64,000 nt of DNA. Origin: Methanosphaera stadtmanae. GTDB taxonomy: Archaea > Methanobacteriota > Methanobacteria > Methanobacteriales > Methanobacteriaceae. A program made the translations under genes and the position numbers. Positions 37,343 through 47,017 of this stretch are shown here, piece after piece (the first letter of the stretch is position 1; every line of letters starts with the position of its first letter). The DNA lies in the NCBI GenBank assembly GCA_015062805.1, contig SUTQ01000006.1, positions 40,631 through 104,630 of the forward strand. Reading direction: 5' to 3'. A model generated the notes under the pieces. The model saw only the letters and a list, made by a program, of their open reading frames with translations. It was not told the origin of the DNA and searched no databases.

Positions 37343-37525
37343 AGCTATTTTCCCCAATTATCTTATATTATATTTATATTACTTCTATTTAATAGTTGAC
37401 AAATTTTAAAGGTTAAAACGATAATAATAATTATTAATGAACAAACTATAAGTAATACTTTTGAAATAATAAATAATACTTGTAGGGAATAATATTTTTC
37501 AATAATATAAAAAAAATGTGATATC

Positions 37526-40024
37526 ATGATAATCATTGATTCTAAAAATGATCTAATCAAATTCTTCAAAATTAACAAAGACAATAAACATAATGAAAAA
37601 ATATTATTCAAAGGATTTTTTAAAATAAGTAAGAAGGATAATATCAAAAAAATTCAAGAATTCACAATAGAATATTATTCTAAAAATATATCCTTGACAG
37701 ACGGGGAAGCAATCAATCTTTTAAAAAACGATGATATAATTCTAATTAATGAAAATAACGTAATCACCACCTTCTTAAAACAGGAAAAAATAAATTATTC
37801 ATCTAAATTGTTATGTTATAACTGTAAAAAAAATTATGAAATAAAATTATTAAATAATGATGGATGTTTCAGATACAAGGATAGAACTTATTGTAAACTA
37901 TGCGCAAAAGAGTTAATTGACTATCTGATATATACATATGGATACGTTATTTTCATGCAAAGAAAATATGATTATTTGTTGGAAAAGTATCAAAATATTG
38001 AAGACATATTAAAAATTATGGAAGAGGATTACAATCCATTGGTAAATGATAATTTAACGCTATATGATACATTACCTGTTACGGAAAATGAATATGAAAA
38101 AATAAAAATAGATGATTTGGATTTACCTGATGAACTAAAGGATATCCTATCCAAACGAATTGATAACTTATTGCCTGTACAAATTTCATCAATAAAAAGT
38201 GGACTTTTAGATGGTGAAAATCTATTGGTCGTATCCCAAACAGCATCGGGGAAAACCTTAATTGGTGAACTTGCCGGAATCCCAAAAGCAATGAATAATA
38301 AAAAAATGATTTATTTATCTCCTTTAGTTGCATTGGCTAATCAAAAATATAGGGATTTTAAAAGAGATTATGAAAAACTGGGATTATCCGTAGCAATTAA
38401 AGTAGGTCATAATAGAATTAAAACGGAAGATGAATTGTATATTCAAGATAAACCTATTAATGATGCTGATATAATTGTTGCTACATATGAGGGTTTGGAT
38501 TTTATATTGAGAAGTGGGAATTATAAAGATTTGGAAGATTTGGGAACTGTAGTTATAGATGAAATACATATGCTGGAAAATGAAGAAAGAGGTCACAGAT
38601 TAAATGGATTGATAAATAGATTAACATCCATATTTCCTAAATCCCAGATAATAGGACTATCGGCCACTATAAAAAATGCAAATTTGCTTGCACATGAATT
38701 TTCCATGAAACTGGTTGAATATAACAAAAGACCAGTCAAAATAGAAAGGCACTTTGTCAGTGCTGAAGATGATAAAGAAAAGAATAATTTAATTGTTAAT
38801 CTATGTAAGAAAGAATTTGAAATGACCTCTTCAAAAGGTTTTCACGGTCAAACAATTATTTTTACAGATTCAAGACGAAAAACACAAATTTTAGCATCCA
38901 AATTAAAGAAAAATGGTGTTAATGCAGAATATTATCATGCCGGACTAACCTATTCAAAAAAAATAGAAATAGAAGAATCATTTATCAACCAGGAAATATC
39001 AACCGTTGTAACAACTGCAGCACTTGCAAATGGTATAGATTTTCCTGCTTCGATGGTAATATTCGAATCCATTCATATGGGTATAGACTATTTGACAAAC
39101 AATGAATTTCATCAAATGGTTGGAAGAGCGGGTAGACCTACATATCATGACATTGGAAAGGCATACACCATAGTTGTTTCACCAGATAATGTGGAAAACA
39201 ATTTTAATAGAAATGACTATAAAATTGCATTAGAACTATTAAAAAACGACGTCGATAGCATACAAGTATTATATGATAAAATGGATGTATATGAACAAGT
39301 CTTATCAGATATATGTGCAATACCTAACGTTGATTTGGATAATTTAAAAAACAGATATGACAATATGTGGATTCCAATAACATTTAATGAATCAATCTCT
39401 TTACTTGTTGAAAAGAATATGATTGTATATGATAATGTAAACAGTACCTACTTTGCAACAGAATATGGAAAAGCCGTATCAAAATCTTTTATTACTGTTA
39501 TGGAAGCAGAAACCATTAAAAGTAAAATATTTGATGACATTATTGAAATTGTCATTACTCTAGAATTAATTCATAATGCATACTTTAGTGATGCCATATT
39601 AAATAAATTATCCTCAATTTTCAATTATAATGTTGGATCCAATATATTTTCAGATAGAAGTAAGGAAATAATTGTTGAAGGGGGCTATATAAACTATTTA
39701 GGTCAAAGATTTCAGAATAAACTGATAAATATCAATAAGGATTTAATGGAATGTGATTGCTTTAATCATTACTGCGACTGTTTTAAAAAAAATATATCAA
39801 GACATATAATTAATAGAAGAATTCAGGGATGGACACCCAATGAAATCAACAGAGAATTTTTAAGAGAATATGAAATAATTATATACTCCGGTGATATCTA
39901 TTCTTATCTTAATCAGGTTGTTATGAAACTAGAGGCAATAAAAAAAATCAGTTATTCATTGAACATTACAAGTACCGGAAAAAAATGTGAGAAGTTAATA
40001 AATAAAATAGAAGAAGGAAGATAA
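37526..40024 (+). CDS. DEAD/DEAH-box helicase, Ski2-like, with zinc-binding N-terminus
   Basis: 832 residues. An N-terminal region carries a C-x2-C ... C-x2-C cluster (CYNC, CKLC; about residues 97-128). Helicase motifs follow: QTASGKT (I, near 237), VVIDEIHML (II, near 343), GLSATIK (III), and HQMVGRAGRP (VI, near 529). The order and spacing fit superfamily 2 enzymes of the Ski2/Hel308 kind. The C-terminal part has a second Cys-rich patch (CDCFNHYCDCF) and matches the DUF5814-type tail of methanogen helicases. A role in DNA repair or RNA turnover is inferred. GTGAT precedes ATG. Confidence 0.85.
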   Translation: MIIIDSKNDLIKFFKINKDNKHNEKILFKGFFKISKKDNIKKIQEFTIEYYSKNISLTDGEAINLLKNDDIILINENNVITTFLKQEKINYSSKLLCYNCKKNYEIKLLNNDGCFRYKDRTYCKLCAKELIDYLIYTYGYVIFMQRKYDYLLEKYQNIEDILKIMEEDYNPLVNDNLTLYDTLPVTENEYEKIKIDDLDLPDELKDILSKRIDNLLPVQISSIKSGLLDGENLLVVSQTASGKTLIGELAGIPKAMNNKKMIYLSPLVALANQKYRDFKRDYEKLGLSVAIKVGHNRIKTEDELYIQDKPINDADIIVATYEGLDFILRSGNYKDLEDLGTVVIDEIHMLENEERGHRLNGLINRLTSIFPKSQIIGLSATIKNANLLAHEFSMKLVEYNKRPVKIERHFVSAEDDKEKNNLIVNLCKKEFEMTSSKGFHGQTIIFTDSRRKTQILASKLKKNGVNAEYYHAGLTYSKKIEIEESFINQEISTVVTTAALANGIDFPASMVIFESIHMGIDYLTNNEFHQMVGRAGRPTYHDIGKAYTIVVSPDNVENNFNRNDYKIALELLKNDVDSIQVLYDKMDVYEQVLSDICAIPNVDLDNLKNRYDNMWIPITFNESISLLVEKNMIVYDNVNSTYFATEYGKAVSKSFITVMEAETIKSKIFDDIIEIVITLELIHNAYFSDAILNKLSSIFNYNVGSNIFSDRSKEIIVEGGYINYLGQRFQNKLININKDLMECDCFNHYCDCFKKNISRHIINRRIQGWTPNEINREFLREYEIIIYSGDIYSYLNQVVMKLEAIKKISYSLNITSTGKKCEKLINKIEEGR

Positions 40025-40034
40025 TGTTAGTTTC

Positions 40035-40931
40035 TTAAAAAACATATTTTTGAACATATTTTATCAATACATATGCTACCAATAATGTTGCAATATAAGT
40101 TTCAATCAAAGCTACACTACCCAATAATAGATTATAATTGCTTATGATAAATATCTTTGTAGAAGCAATTGCACTAATTACAAATGGAAATGTAAATGCA
40201 CTGTAACTAGGATAAAAAGGAATTTTTCTATACGTAATAAACTTATATAAACTGTATAAGTAGAAAATTGAAGCTATTATGTATAATGAGAACAGAAAAT
40301 AGGTATTGATAGAAGTAAAACTATTCACATAACCGACAATCAATATGTTTATTAGTGCCGCATAAATACATTTTAAAGGTTTATTCTGCTCCAATATTAC
40401 AGGATAACTGATATATCTGTAGGTAACTAATGGCAATGTTATAAGCATCATAACAAATCCAAATATAAAAAATATCCTGGAAAAGTTTTGTATATTGAAG
40501 GATAAACCGGTTATACTTGCCATTGTTATTCCAACATATACCACCCAATAGCTTGCATATACATTTTCAATTTCGAAATTTTTAAAAACGTACCTGTATG
40601 AAAATACTATAATCAAAAGTGAATGCAAAATTAATCCAATAGTCCATACTGTTATTGCAAAATAATAATTTAAATTGATTAAAAATGTACTAAATAACAT
40701 TGTTGCCATGGAAAAGGTTCCAGAAGTACTTAACACTACCAATTGTTCCAATTCTTCTTTTACAATATTTCTATAAAATATAATTTTGGATAACAACAAG
40801 CTTAAAAGTATAATGCCAACTAACAAAGTTAAACTCTTTGGAAATGTTAAATCATATAAATTAGCTAAGGAAAAAATGGCCAAGAGCAGTCCACTGCTTG
40901 CGATTGGTAAATTCTTAATTATTTTTTTCAT
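40035..40931 (-). CDS. TDT/SLAC1-family transporter-like membrane protein
   Basis: 298 residues, about ten membrane helices, with the PIASSGLLLAIFSLANL start and FYPSYSAFTFPFVISAIAS near the end that mark the tellurite-resistance/dicarboxylate transporter (TDT) family. Members move small anions such as sulfite, malate or chloride. The substrate here is unknown. It converges on the helicase gene with ten bases between. Confidence 0.82.
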   Translation of the reverse strand: MKKIIKNLPIASSGLLLAIFSLANLYDLTFPKSLTLLVGIILLSLLLSKIIFYRNIVKEELEQLVVLSTSGTFSMATMLFSTFLINLNYYFAITVWTIGLILHSLLIIVFSYRYVFKNFEIENVYASYWVVYVGITMASITGLSFNIQNFSRIFFIFGFVMMLITLPLVTYRYISYPVILEQNKPLKCIYAALINILIVGYVNSFTSINTYFLFSLYIIASIFYLYSLYKFITYRKIPFYPSYSAFTFPFVISAIASTKIFIISNYNLLLGSVALIETYIATLLVAYVLIKYVQKYVF

Positions 40932-41020
40932 TATTTAATCAATCCTTAATTTTATATTATGTTTTAATCACTAAAATTTTTTCATTAAAAATAATATAAA
41001 GAAATAAGATAAATAATAAT

Positions 41021-41422
41021 ATGTTCAAAAGTATTATAGATGTTAGTTCAAGGGATACTGATTCTTTAGGTCATGTGAATAATACATCTTTACCATTATG
41101 GTTTGAAACAGCTAGAAATCCTGTTTATAAAATTTTTAATCCAACAATGGAATTAAATCCCCACATATGGAACTTAATAATGGTACATACTGAATTTGAT
41201 TATTTAAATCAGATATATTACGGTTTTGAAGTTGAAATAAGGACTTACATTGAAATAATTGGTAATACTTCATTTACTGTTTATCAAGAAGCTTGGCAAA
41301 AAGGCAAACTTAGAGCTACTGGTCGTGCAGTTTTAGTTGATTTTGATTTCAATAAACAAGAGAAAGTAGAAATTCCAGAAGATATAAAAAGAGAATTGGA
41401 AAAACATTTGTATAAAAAATAG
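41021..41422 (+). CDS. Acyl-CoA thioesterase, 4HBT hotdog fold
   Basis: 133 residues. SRDTDSLGHVNNTSLPLWFE carries the hotdog active-site Asp (in DSLGHVNN), the 4-hydroxybenzoyl-CoA thioesterase-like pattern. The rest (HTEFDYLNQIYYGFEVEI, then TSFTVYQEAW) is the expected beta sheet. It would hydrolyse an acyl-CoA thioester; the substrate is not known. No ribosome site precedes ATG 41021, so it may be a leaderless transcript. A small gene follows after ten bases. Confidence 0.85.
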   Translation: MFKSIIDVSSRDTDSLGHVNNTSLPLWFETARNPVYKIFNPTMELNPHIWNLIMVHTEFDYLNQIYYGFEVEIRTYIEIIGNTSFTVYQEAWQKGKLRATGRAVLVDFDFNKQEKVEIPEDIKRELEKHLYKK

Positions 41423-41432
41423 GGTGTAAAAA

Positions 41433-41639
41433 ATGCTATATAAATATCATGTTTCAATTATAAAAGATCAAGTTGTTGTCACCGATAAATATTATCAAGC
41501 AGATGAAAAACCTGATGATGAAGAATATAAGAAATTGATTCAACAGTATGATGCTGACACACTAATTTTAAATACCGTTAGTGATACAGAATTAGAATTA
41601 TTTGAAAAAGAACCTATAGATATTAAATCATTAAAATAG
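41433..41639 (+). CDS. Small acidic protein downstream of the thioesterase
   Basis: 68 residues, acidic, with a beta-strand start (YKYHVSIIKDQVVVTDKYYQ) and a helical second half. No family recognised. GGGTG precedes ATG. The ten-base spacing shows it is in one operon with the thioesterase. Confidence 0.6.
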   Translation: MLYKYHVSIIKDQVVVTDKYYQADEKPDDEEYKKLIQQYDADTLILNTVSDTELELFEKEPIDIKSLK

Positions 41640-41687
41640 GTATATTACTATTTTTATAAAAATTTTTAAAAAAAAATAGATGATGAT

Positions 41688-43163
41688 TTAAAAATCATCT
41701 CTAGTAGCTTTATGGCGTGTAATTAAGTATGGGACTATAAACATTATTGCTAATAACAGCAATTCTATAATCATTGTTACATTGTCAACAAATATTACAT
41801 TAGTTAAAACTGCTTGTATCCATAATATGAATGATATTACTGGAATAATATAAGTACAAAGAATAATCCACTTTTTACCTAATTTAAGGAATGTTGCATT
41901 CTTATTAATTCCAGGTAACAATTTTTCCAATCCATAAATTCCAGCTATCAATACAGTTTGAATTACTACGTTTAACAGTAAACCAAATTGATTTACAAAT
42001 GTATCAAATACACCAAGCAATGTTCCACCAAATGAAGTTGCAAAAATTAATGAAATTACAAATGCTACTGAACATATCATAGTCACTGCTCTACTTCTTG
42101 AAATGATAAATTTATCCTGTATGGATAAAGCTAACGGTTCAATAATTGAAATATTTGAAGTAATTCCTGCAAATAATAGACATAAGAAGAATAATGGTCC
42201 AATGATATATCCTAATGTACCCATTACATTAAATATTTGTGGGAATGCTACAAATGCTAAACCTGTTCCTTGTGAAACCAATTCACCTATAGGTATATTG
42301 TTTGAAGTACTCATAAATCCTAAAATACTGAATACCCCAGTAGCAGTAAAGACTTCAAAACTACTGTTAGCTATAGCTACTGTTAATGCACTTCTAGGGA
42401 TATTTGTTTCATCAGGCAAATAACTTGCATATGCCAACGTAATTGTCATACCTATACTCAATGAGAACAGAATTTGACCAAATGCTGCTACCCATATATT
42501 TGGATTTAACACTGCATTCCAATCAGGAGTGAATAATGTTGCTATTCCTAATGAAGCACCAGGAAGAGTAACTGCAAACCCTACGATTATTATCATCATT
42601 AAAAACAATAATGGTGTTAAAATTCTATTTGCTTTACCTACACCATCATTTAAATTTTTATGAGATATATACCATACGATAAACCATACAATTAACAGAG
42701 CTATTAAAACATAGATTGCTATGTGAAAAATACCGCTCGGATCTGTAGTTCCCTCCAATAATACAGTATTAAAGAAAACTTCTGGATTGTCTCCCCATCC
42801 TTTTACAAAACTTAATGGAACATACAATAAGTCCCATGCAACTACTACAACATAATACGTTAATATTAAGAATGGTGATGCTTGAATAAACCATCCTAAA
42901 TATTCATATTTACTATTAATCTTATGAGCTATTTTACTTATTCCTGATCTAAATTTATAACCAGATCCATATTCTATAAACAATAATGGAATTCCCAAGA
43001 ATAAAATAGATAATATATAAGGAATCAGAAAGGCTCCTCCACCATTAGTATAAGCTACATATGGAAATCGCCATATATTACCTAAACCCACAGCCGAACC
43101 AATCATTGCAAGTAAAAAACTAAGATTACTATTCCATTTTTCATTTCTTTGTTCATCTGTCAT
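41688..43163 (-). CDS. Sodium-dependent transporter, NSS (SNF) family
   Basis: 491 residues, about 11-12 membrane helices. SAVGLGNIWRFPYVAYTNGG in helix 1 is the family signature holding the sodium and substrate sites. Bacterial and archaeal members take up amino acids with sodium. The helix-6 region (LFSLSIGMTITLAYASYLP) fits as well. GTGAG precedes ATG 43163. It stands alone. Confidence 0.92.
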   Translation of the reverse strand: MTDEQRNEKWNSNLSFLLAMIGSAVGLGNIWRFPYVAYTNGGGAFLIPYILSILFLGIPLLFIEYGSGYKFRSGISKIAHKINSKYEYLGWFIQASPFLILTYYVVVVAWDLLYVPLSFVKGWGDNPEVFFNTVLLEGTTDPSGIFHIAIYVLIALLIVWFIVWYISHKNLNDGVGKANRILTPLLFLMMIIIVGFAVTLPGASLGIATLFTPDWNAVLNPNIWVAAFGQILFSLSIGMTITLAYASYLPDETNIPRSALTVAIANSSFEVFTATGVFSILGFMSTSNNIPIGELVSQGTGLAFVAFPQIFNVMGTLGYIIGPLFFLCLLFAGITSNISIIEPLALSIQDKFIISRSRAVTMICSVAFVISLIFATSFGGTLLGVFDTFVNQFGLLLNVVIQTVLIAGIYGLEKLLPGINKNATFLKLGKKWIILCTYIIPVISFILWIQAVLTNVIFVDNVTMIIELLLLAIMFIVPYLITRHKATRDDF

Positions 43164-43296
43164 ATACTCACATTATTTATATTTTATTTTTTGATATATG
43201 AATGGTATTATTTATGTAAAAAATAGATAATAAAATTTTCTTTTTAATAAAAAAAGATTTAAATAAATAATTTTTAAAAAAAAATAATAAATAGAG

Positions 43297-44457
43297 TTAT
43301 TTACCAAATAAAGCATTAGCTTTTTTCATTACTTCTATGATTTCAACTCCAAAAGGACATCTTGTTTCACATTTTTTACAACCAAAACAATCTGATGCAT
43401 GTGATTCTAAATTATTATAATGTTCTTGAATACTTGAGGGGATCTCATCATGAATTTCTGCCAAATCATATAGTTTGTTAACCATTGCGATATTAATTTC
43501 CATTGGACATGGAGCACAATGCCCACAATATGTACATTTTCCCAAGAAGGAATGTTTTGGTGCAGTTGTTAATATTTTTGAGTAGTCTTTTTCTTCTTCT
43601 GAAGCTGTTTCGTATTTCAATACACCATTTAATTCTTCCACATCATTAATTCCAACCAATATTGATTTGGCTGATGGTCTAGTTAATGCATAATGAATAC
43701 AGTGAATAGGAGTTAATGCTACATCAAAAGGTGAATCATCCTTATTTAATAATCTTCCACCTGCAAATCCTTTCATTACTGTAATGGAGGTATCAGTATC
43801 CAAACATTTCTGATATAATTGTGATCTAATAGGTTGAATACCACCAAGATCTTCTGCATATTTATCTTTTTCAAAGTAATCATCCAATACTACAGGTGGC
43901 ATCATATCAAAGGCGGGATTCAAACTAATCATGATTAATTCAATTTCAGAATTATCTGCTGCTAATAAAGCTACTTCCGGATTATGTGTACTAATACCTA
44001 TGTGATGAATAATATTTTCTTGTTTTAAGTGTCTTACATAATCAATGAATTCATTTTGCATAATTTCTTTGTATTCATTAACTTCATCAACGTAATGAAT
44101 CATTCCAAATTCAATATAATCTGTTTGTAGTCGCTTTAACAAATCTTCAAATGCTGGTATTACCTTATCCATTTCGCGAGTTCTAACATATTGTCCCTTT
44201 TGCCAGGTTGAACCTATATGTCCCTGTATTATCCAATGTTCTCTATTTTTATTTATAGCTTTTCCCAAACTGCTTCTTACTTTTGGGTCTGACATCCAAC
44301 AGTCTAAAAGATTTACTCCAACTTTTTCACAATGACGAACTAGTTTTTCAACTTCATCATCATTTTTTTCAGCCATCCATTCTGCACCAAATCCAATTTC
44401 ACTAACTTTATAATTGGTTTTACCAATCTGATTATATTTCATCCTTATTCTACTCAT
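43297..44457 (-). CDS. Aldo/keto reductase with C-terminal 4Fe-4S ferredoxin domain
   Basis: 386 residues. Residues 6-290 form an aldo/keto reductase barrel (IGKTNYKVSEIGFGAEWM, NLLDCWMSD, IQGHIGS) and residues 310-380 hold two Fe-S cluster motifs: CTYCGHCAPCP and CFGCKKCETRCP. The family is common in anaerobes and probably exchanges electrons between a ferredoxin and an unknown carbonyl substrate. The catalytic Tyr position reads LLDCW rather than the usual D...Y, so activity may differ. The start at 44457 has no ribosome site; ATG at 44442 is an alternative. Confidence 0.87.
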   Translation of the reverse strand: MSRIRMKYNQIGKTNYKVSEIGFGAEWMAEKNDDEVEKLVRHCEKVGVNLLDCWMSDPKVRSSLGKAINKNREHWIIQGHIGSTWQKGQYVRTREMDKVIPAFEDLLKRLQTDYIEFGMIHYVDEVNEYKEIMQNEFIDYVRHLKQENIIHHIGISTHNPEVALLAADNSEIELIMISLNPAFDMMPPVVLDDYFEKDKYAEDLGGIQPIRSQLYQKCLDTDTSITVMKGFAGGRLLNKDDSPFDVALTPIHCIHYALTRPSAKSILVGINDVEELNGVLKYETASEEEKDYSKILTTAPKHSFLGKCTYCGHCAPCPMEINIAMVNKLYDLAEIHDEIPSSIQEHYNNLESHASDCFGCKKCETRCPFGVEIIEVMKKANALFGK

Positions 44458-44646
44458 TTAACTTTTATAATTATTTTATTGTCATTTTAAATATTTATTT
44501 TTAGTTATTCAAAATTTATTTTTTAATATTAATCAGATAGTAAAATATATTTAGTTTCTTTAACATATATAGTATTAATAAAAATTTAAAAAGTAATAAT
44601 ATTTTATTGAAACTTTTTAATAATTACTTTATTATAGAGGAATTTT

Positions 44647-45540
44647 ATGAATAACGATTCTAAAAAAACAGGAATTTTAATAGTAGGACATGGCAGTAAA
44701 CTACCTTATAATAAAGAAGTAGTTTCTGAAATTGCAGAAAAACTTAATGATAAAATTGATTATATCGTTGAACGTGGATTTATGGAACTTGTTTTACCAA
44801 ATATACCTCAGCAAGTTGATAAACTGAAAGAACAAGGTATGGAAAGAATAATTGTTGTTCCAGCATTTTTGGCTCACGGAGTTCATACAAAGGTAGATAT
44901 CCCTACAATATTAAAATTACCTCATGAACATATAGGATTAGATCATTCACATACACATCACCACCACCATCACCACCATCACCATCATGGTGAAGATGAT
45001 GAAAGAGAAGCAAAGTCCGATTTAATAGACTTTGATGGTGAAGTAATATATCTTGAACCATTCGGAGCTGATGATAAAGTGGTGGATGTCGTTGAAAACA
45101 GAATCAATGAATGTATTTCCAATAATAATTTAAACAATGAAAATTCAGGAATACTTTTAGTTGGTCATGGCAGTAGTTTACCTTTCGGAAAAGAAGTTTT
45201 AATGGGTGTTACAAATAAGATTAAAGAACGAATGTCAGAATATGAAATAGACTGTGGTTTTATGCAAATTGAAACACCATTAATACCTGAATCTTTCAAG
45301 AAATTACAAGACAATGGATTTGAAAATATGATTGTTGTTCCAGTATTTTTAGCAGATGGTTTACATACAAAAAATGATATTCCAAATAGATTAGGTCTTG
45401 AACCTATGGAACTCGATTTCAATTATCGTAAACTTGAAAAACAAATTGATTATGATGGAAACATATATTTCTTAAATCCTTTGAAAGCCGAAGATGAAAT
45501 TGTTGATATGATTGAATGTAGAATTCAGGAATATATTTAA
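44647..45540 (+). CDS. cbiX: Duplicated CbiX/CfbA-type chelatase with His-rich linker
   Basis: 297 residues made of two copies of the small chelatase domain: GILIVGHGSKLPYNKEVV, then FMELVLPNIP, in the first; GILLVGHGSSLPFGKEVL, then FMQIETPLIP, in the second. The catalytic His is in each VGHGS. A linker near residues 103-117 has eleven successive His then an acidic run, well suited to binding Co or Ni. CbiX/CfbA inserts cobalt or nickel into sirohydrochlorin for cobamide or F430. GAGG precedes ATG. Short forms act as homodimers; here the dimer is fused. Confidence 0.9.
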   Translation: MNNDSKKTGILIVGHGSKLPYNKEVVSEIAEKLNDKIDYIVERGFMELVLPNIPQQVDKLKEQGMERIIVVPAFLAHGVHTKVDIPTILKLPHEHIGLDHSHTHHHHHHHHHHHGEDDEREAKSDLIDFDGEVIYLEPFGADDKVVDVVENRINECISNNNLNNENSGILLVGHGSSLPFGKEVLMGVTNKIKERMSEYEIDCGFMQIETPLIPESFKKLQDNGFENMIVVPVFLADGLHTKNDIPNRLGLEPMELDFNYRKLEKQIDYDGNIYFLNPLKAEDEIVDMIECRIQEYI

Positions 45541-45992
45541 TTTCATAATTCAATTAACCATAATTTATTCAATAGAATTTGTATTAAGTTATTAAAATTT
45601 TATTAATTTTTTAATCAATTAACATAGATTTAAATAAAATAATAGTAATACTATCTTTATACCTTAGGGTATATCTCTATTGAAACTTATTAATTTAAAA
45701 ATATATTTTATAATCATATGTTTAATTTGAAATGTTTTAACAATTGAATATTATTGTTAATTTTTCTTATTATCATATGTAAAATATATTGTTAGACTAT
45801 GAATTAAGAAAACTATTTTTATACTTTTTTACAAATTTATTTTATCTTTTAGTCAAGTTACTAATGAATTTATATTCTTTAAATTATAGAAAAAATAATA
45901 ATTGAAAATATATAGAAAATATAATTTTGTTAGTGATTAAAAGTAAAAAAAGTGAATTATAAAAATTATTGGAAAACTTTAAATCTGTTAAT
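45541..45992. other. Convergent gap with a hairpin and an operator-like palindrome
   Basis: No gene. TATACC-TTAG-GGTATA lies at 45658-45673. On the + strand TTAACAAT at 45737-45744 pairs exactly with ATTGTTAA at 45753-45760 around eight bases and is followed by TTTTTCTT: a terminator-like element, perhaps for cbiX or for a short transcript starting near 45690. Confidence 0.45.
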
Positions 45993-46187
45993 TTAATATC
46001 CATAATGTTTTATAGGTGGATATCTATTAAATGATTTACCCATATTATTGTCTTTGGAATAATCAAACTCATTTTTTGGGAATGATCTGATTTTTGATAA
46101 ATATTCTAATAATAATGCTAGTAAAATTAAAAATATAGCAAATACTTTGAATACTACTCCTCCTATTTTAAAAAAGATGTTCATTAT
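45993..46187 (-). CDS. Small membrane protein, probably metal-regulated
   Basis: 64 residues: one hydrophobic segment (VVFKVFAIFLILLALLLEYL, residues about 10-29), then a hydrophilic Tyr-rich tail ending KHYGY. No family recognised. GGTGAT sits four bases before ATG 46187; the GTG at 46196 is the ribosome site. The promoter at 46286-46334 carries the same palindrome as the feoA promoter, so a role in iron or divalent metal uptake is inferred. Confidence 0.6.
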   Translation of the reverse strand: MMNIFFKIGGVVFKVFAIFLILLALLLEYLSKIRSFPKNEFDYSKDNNMGKSFNRYPPIKHYGY

Positions 46188-46509
46188 TATCACCACTTCA
46201 AATAGTCTTTACTGACATTATCACTCAAGTTTTTTAGATATCTTTTAAGATTAGTTAAATAATAATAAAAGAATAATACTATACCTATACCCCTAATAGT
46301 ATAATTATTATTATCAACTTAATAGTATATAAATATATCAATTAAAAATGATAATTTTTTTAAATTTAATTTAATTAGTTTATATTGTTTAAAATGAATT
46401 TATGTTTAAATGAAATAAAATAAAAATAGAGCAACTAATCAACCATAACTACTATTAGTTACTGGCCGATTATAGATAATCGTTTTGATTAAAATAACGA
46501 TGTGAAAAT
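46188..46509. other. Leader and promoter of the small membrane protein; 3' hairpins of feoA
   Basis: Holds the operator-promoter described next. Right of it two short hairpins follow feoA: TAACTA-CTAT-TAGTTA near 46443 and CGATTAT-AG-ATAATCG near 46470, then T-rich sequence on the minus strand. Confidence 0.45.
46286..46334 (-). promoter_or_regulatory. TATACC-N6-AGTATA operator and TATA box
   Basis: On the minus strand ATTTATATA at 46326-46334 is the TATA. TATACC-N6-AGTATA at 46286-46303 lies at the expected start point, preceded by another TATACC half site at 46280-46285. The 18-bp motif is the same as in the feoA and 47.4-kb promoters. Confidence 0.6.
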
Positions 46510-46734
46510 TTATTCTAAGATAATTGATTGAGCTTCTTCTTTTCTTAAAGCTAATGAAAATCCTTGAATTTTAATTTCAACAGGATATCCTAAAGGTGCC
46601 CTTCTTTGTAATTTTATTGGTATTCCATTTATCAAACCCATTTCTCTAAGGTGTTTTCCCATTTTTCCTTTTATATTGTGTTTTTTAATAACTCCACTTT
46701 CTCCAGGTTTTAAATCATCAACAGTTTTTATCAT
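46510..46734 (-). CDS. feoA: Ferrous iron transport protein A
   Basis: 74 residues, an SH3-like beta-barrel protein that supports the FeoB ferrous iron permease. Marks: HLREMGLINGIPIKLQRRAP and GYPVEIKIQGFSLALRKEEA. No feoB lies in this window. GGAGG is seven bases before ATG 46734; the ATG at 46758 would add eight residues and has no ribosome site. The promoter has two palindromes, so regulation, presumably by iron, is likely. Confidence 0.9.
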   Translation of the reverse strand: MIKTVDDLKPGESGVIKKHNIKGKMGKHLREMGLINGIPIKLQRRAPLGYPVEIKIQGFSLALRKEEAQSIILE

Positions 46735-46757
46735 ATTGTTTCCTCCATATATTAACA

Positions 46758-46806
46758 TATACCCCTATGGGTATAATATATACTATACCCCCCATAGTAT
46801 ATAAAG
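46758..46806 (-). promoter_or_regulatory. Double TATACC-N6-RGTATA operator over the feoA promoter
   Basis: Minus-strand TATA at 46798-46806 (CTTTATATA) with upstream GAAACC. Site one, TATACC-N6-AGTATA at 46784-46801, overlaps the TATA by four bases. Site two, TATACC-N6-GGTATA at 46758-46775, lies at the start point. The two are 26 bp apart. Binding there should block transcription, as DtxR/IdeR-type repressors do; the regulator is not identified. Confidence 0.7.
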
Positions 46807-46908
46807 GTTTCGCTATAAAAAAATAATAATTTAAAAAAAAAACATAACTAAACCAAACAATATTTATTTACACATCATAAAAAGAAGGATATTCCCTAAA
46901 AAATCAAT

Positions 46909-46943
46909 TTTAGTTAAACCTAAAATAACAGACATTTATATTA
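46909..46943 (+). promoter_or_regulatory. TTTAG palindrome 10 bp upstream of the ferredoxin-gene TATA
   Basis: TTTAGTTAAACCTAAA at 46909-46924 is a palindrome (TTTAG, CTAAA) and differs by one base from the motif at 28607-28622 upstream of the CDF gene. In both cases TTTATA begins exactly 10 bp after the motif (here 46935). It resembles a loose DtxR-type box. A second TATA-like stretch near 46970 is also possible. Confidence 0.45.
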
Positions 46944-47017
46944 AATGAAAACATAATATAATATATAAATTTATATAATATATTTTAATATATTAATTCA
47001 AAAAATAGGTGATAAAT

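Noticed and set aside
44958-44993. Engineered His tag
   Set aside because: The run sits in the middle of a natural two-domain chelatase, mixes CAT and CAC codons, and is followed by an acidic linker; it fits a natural metal-binding loop.
45658-45673. TATACC-TTAG-GGTATA as a further metal operator
   Set aside because: The spacer is four bases, not the six of the other sites, and no gene or clear promoter follows; kept only as part of the gap.
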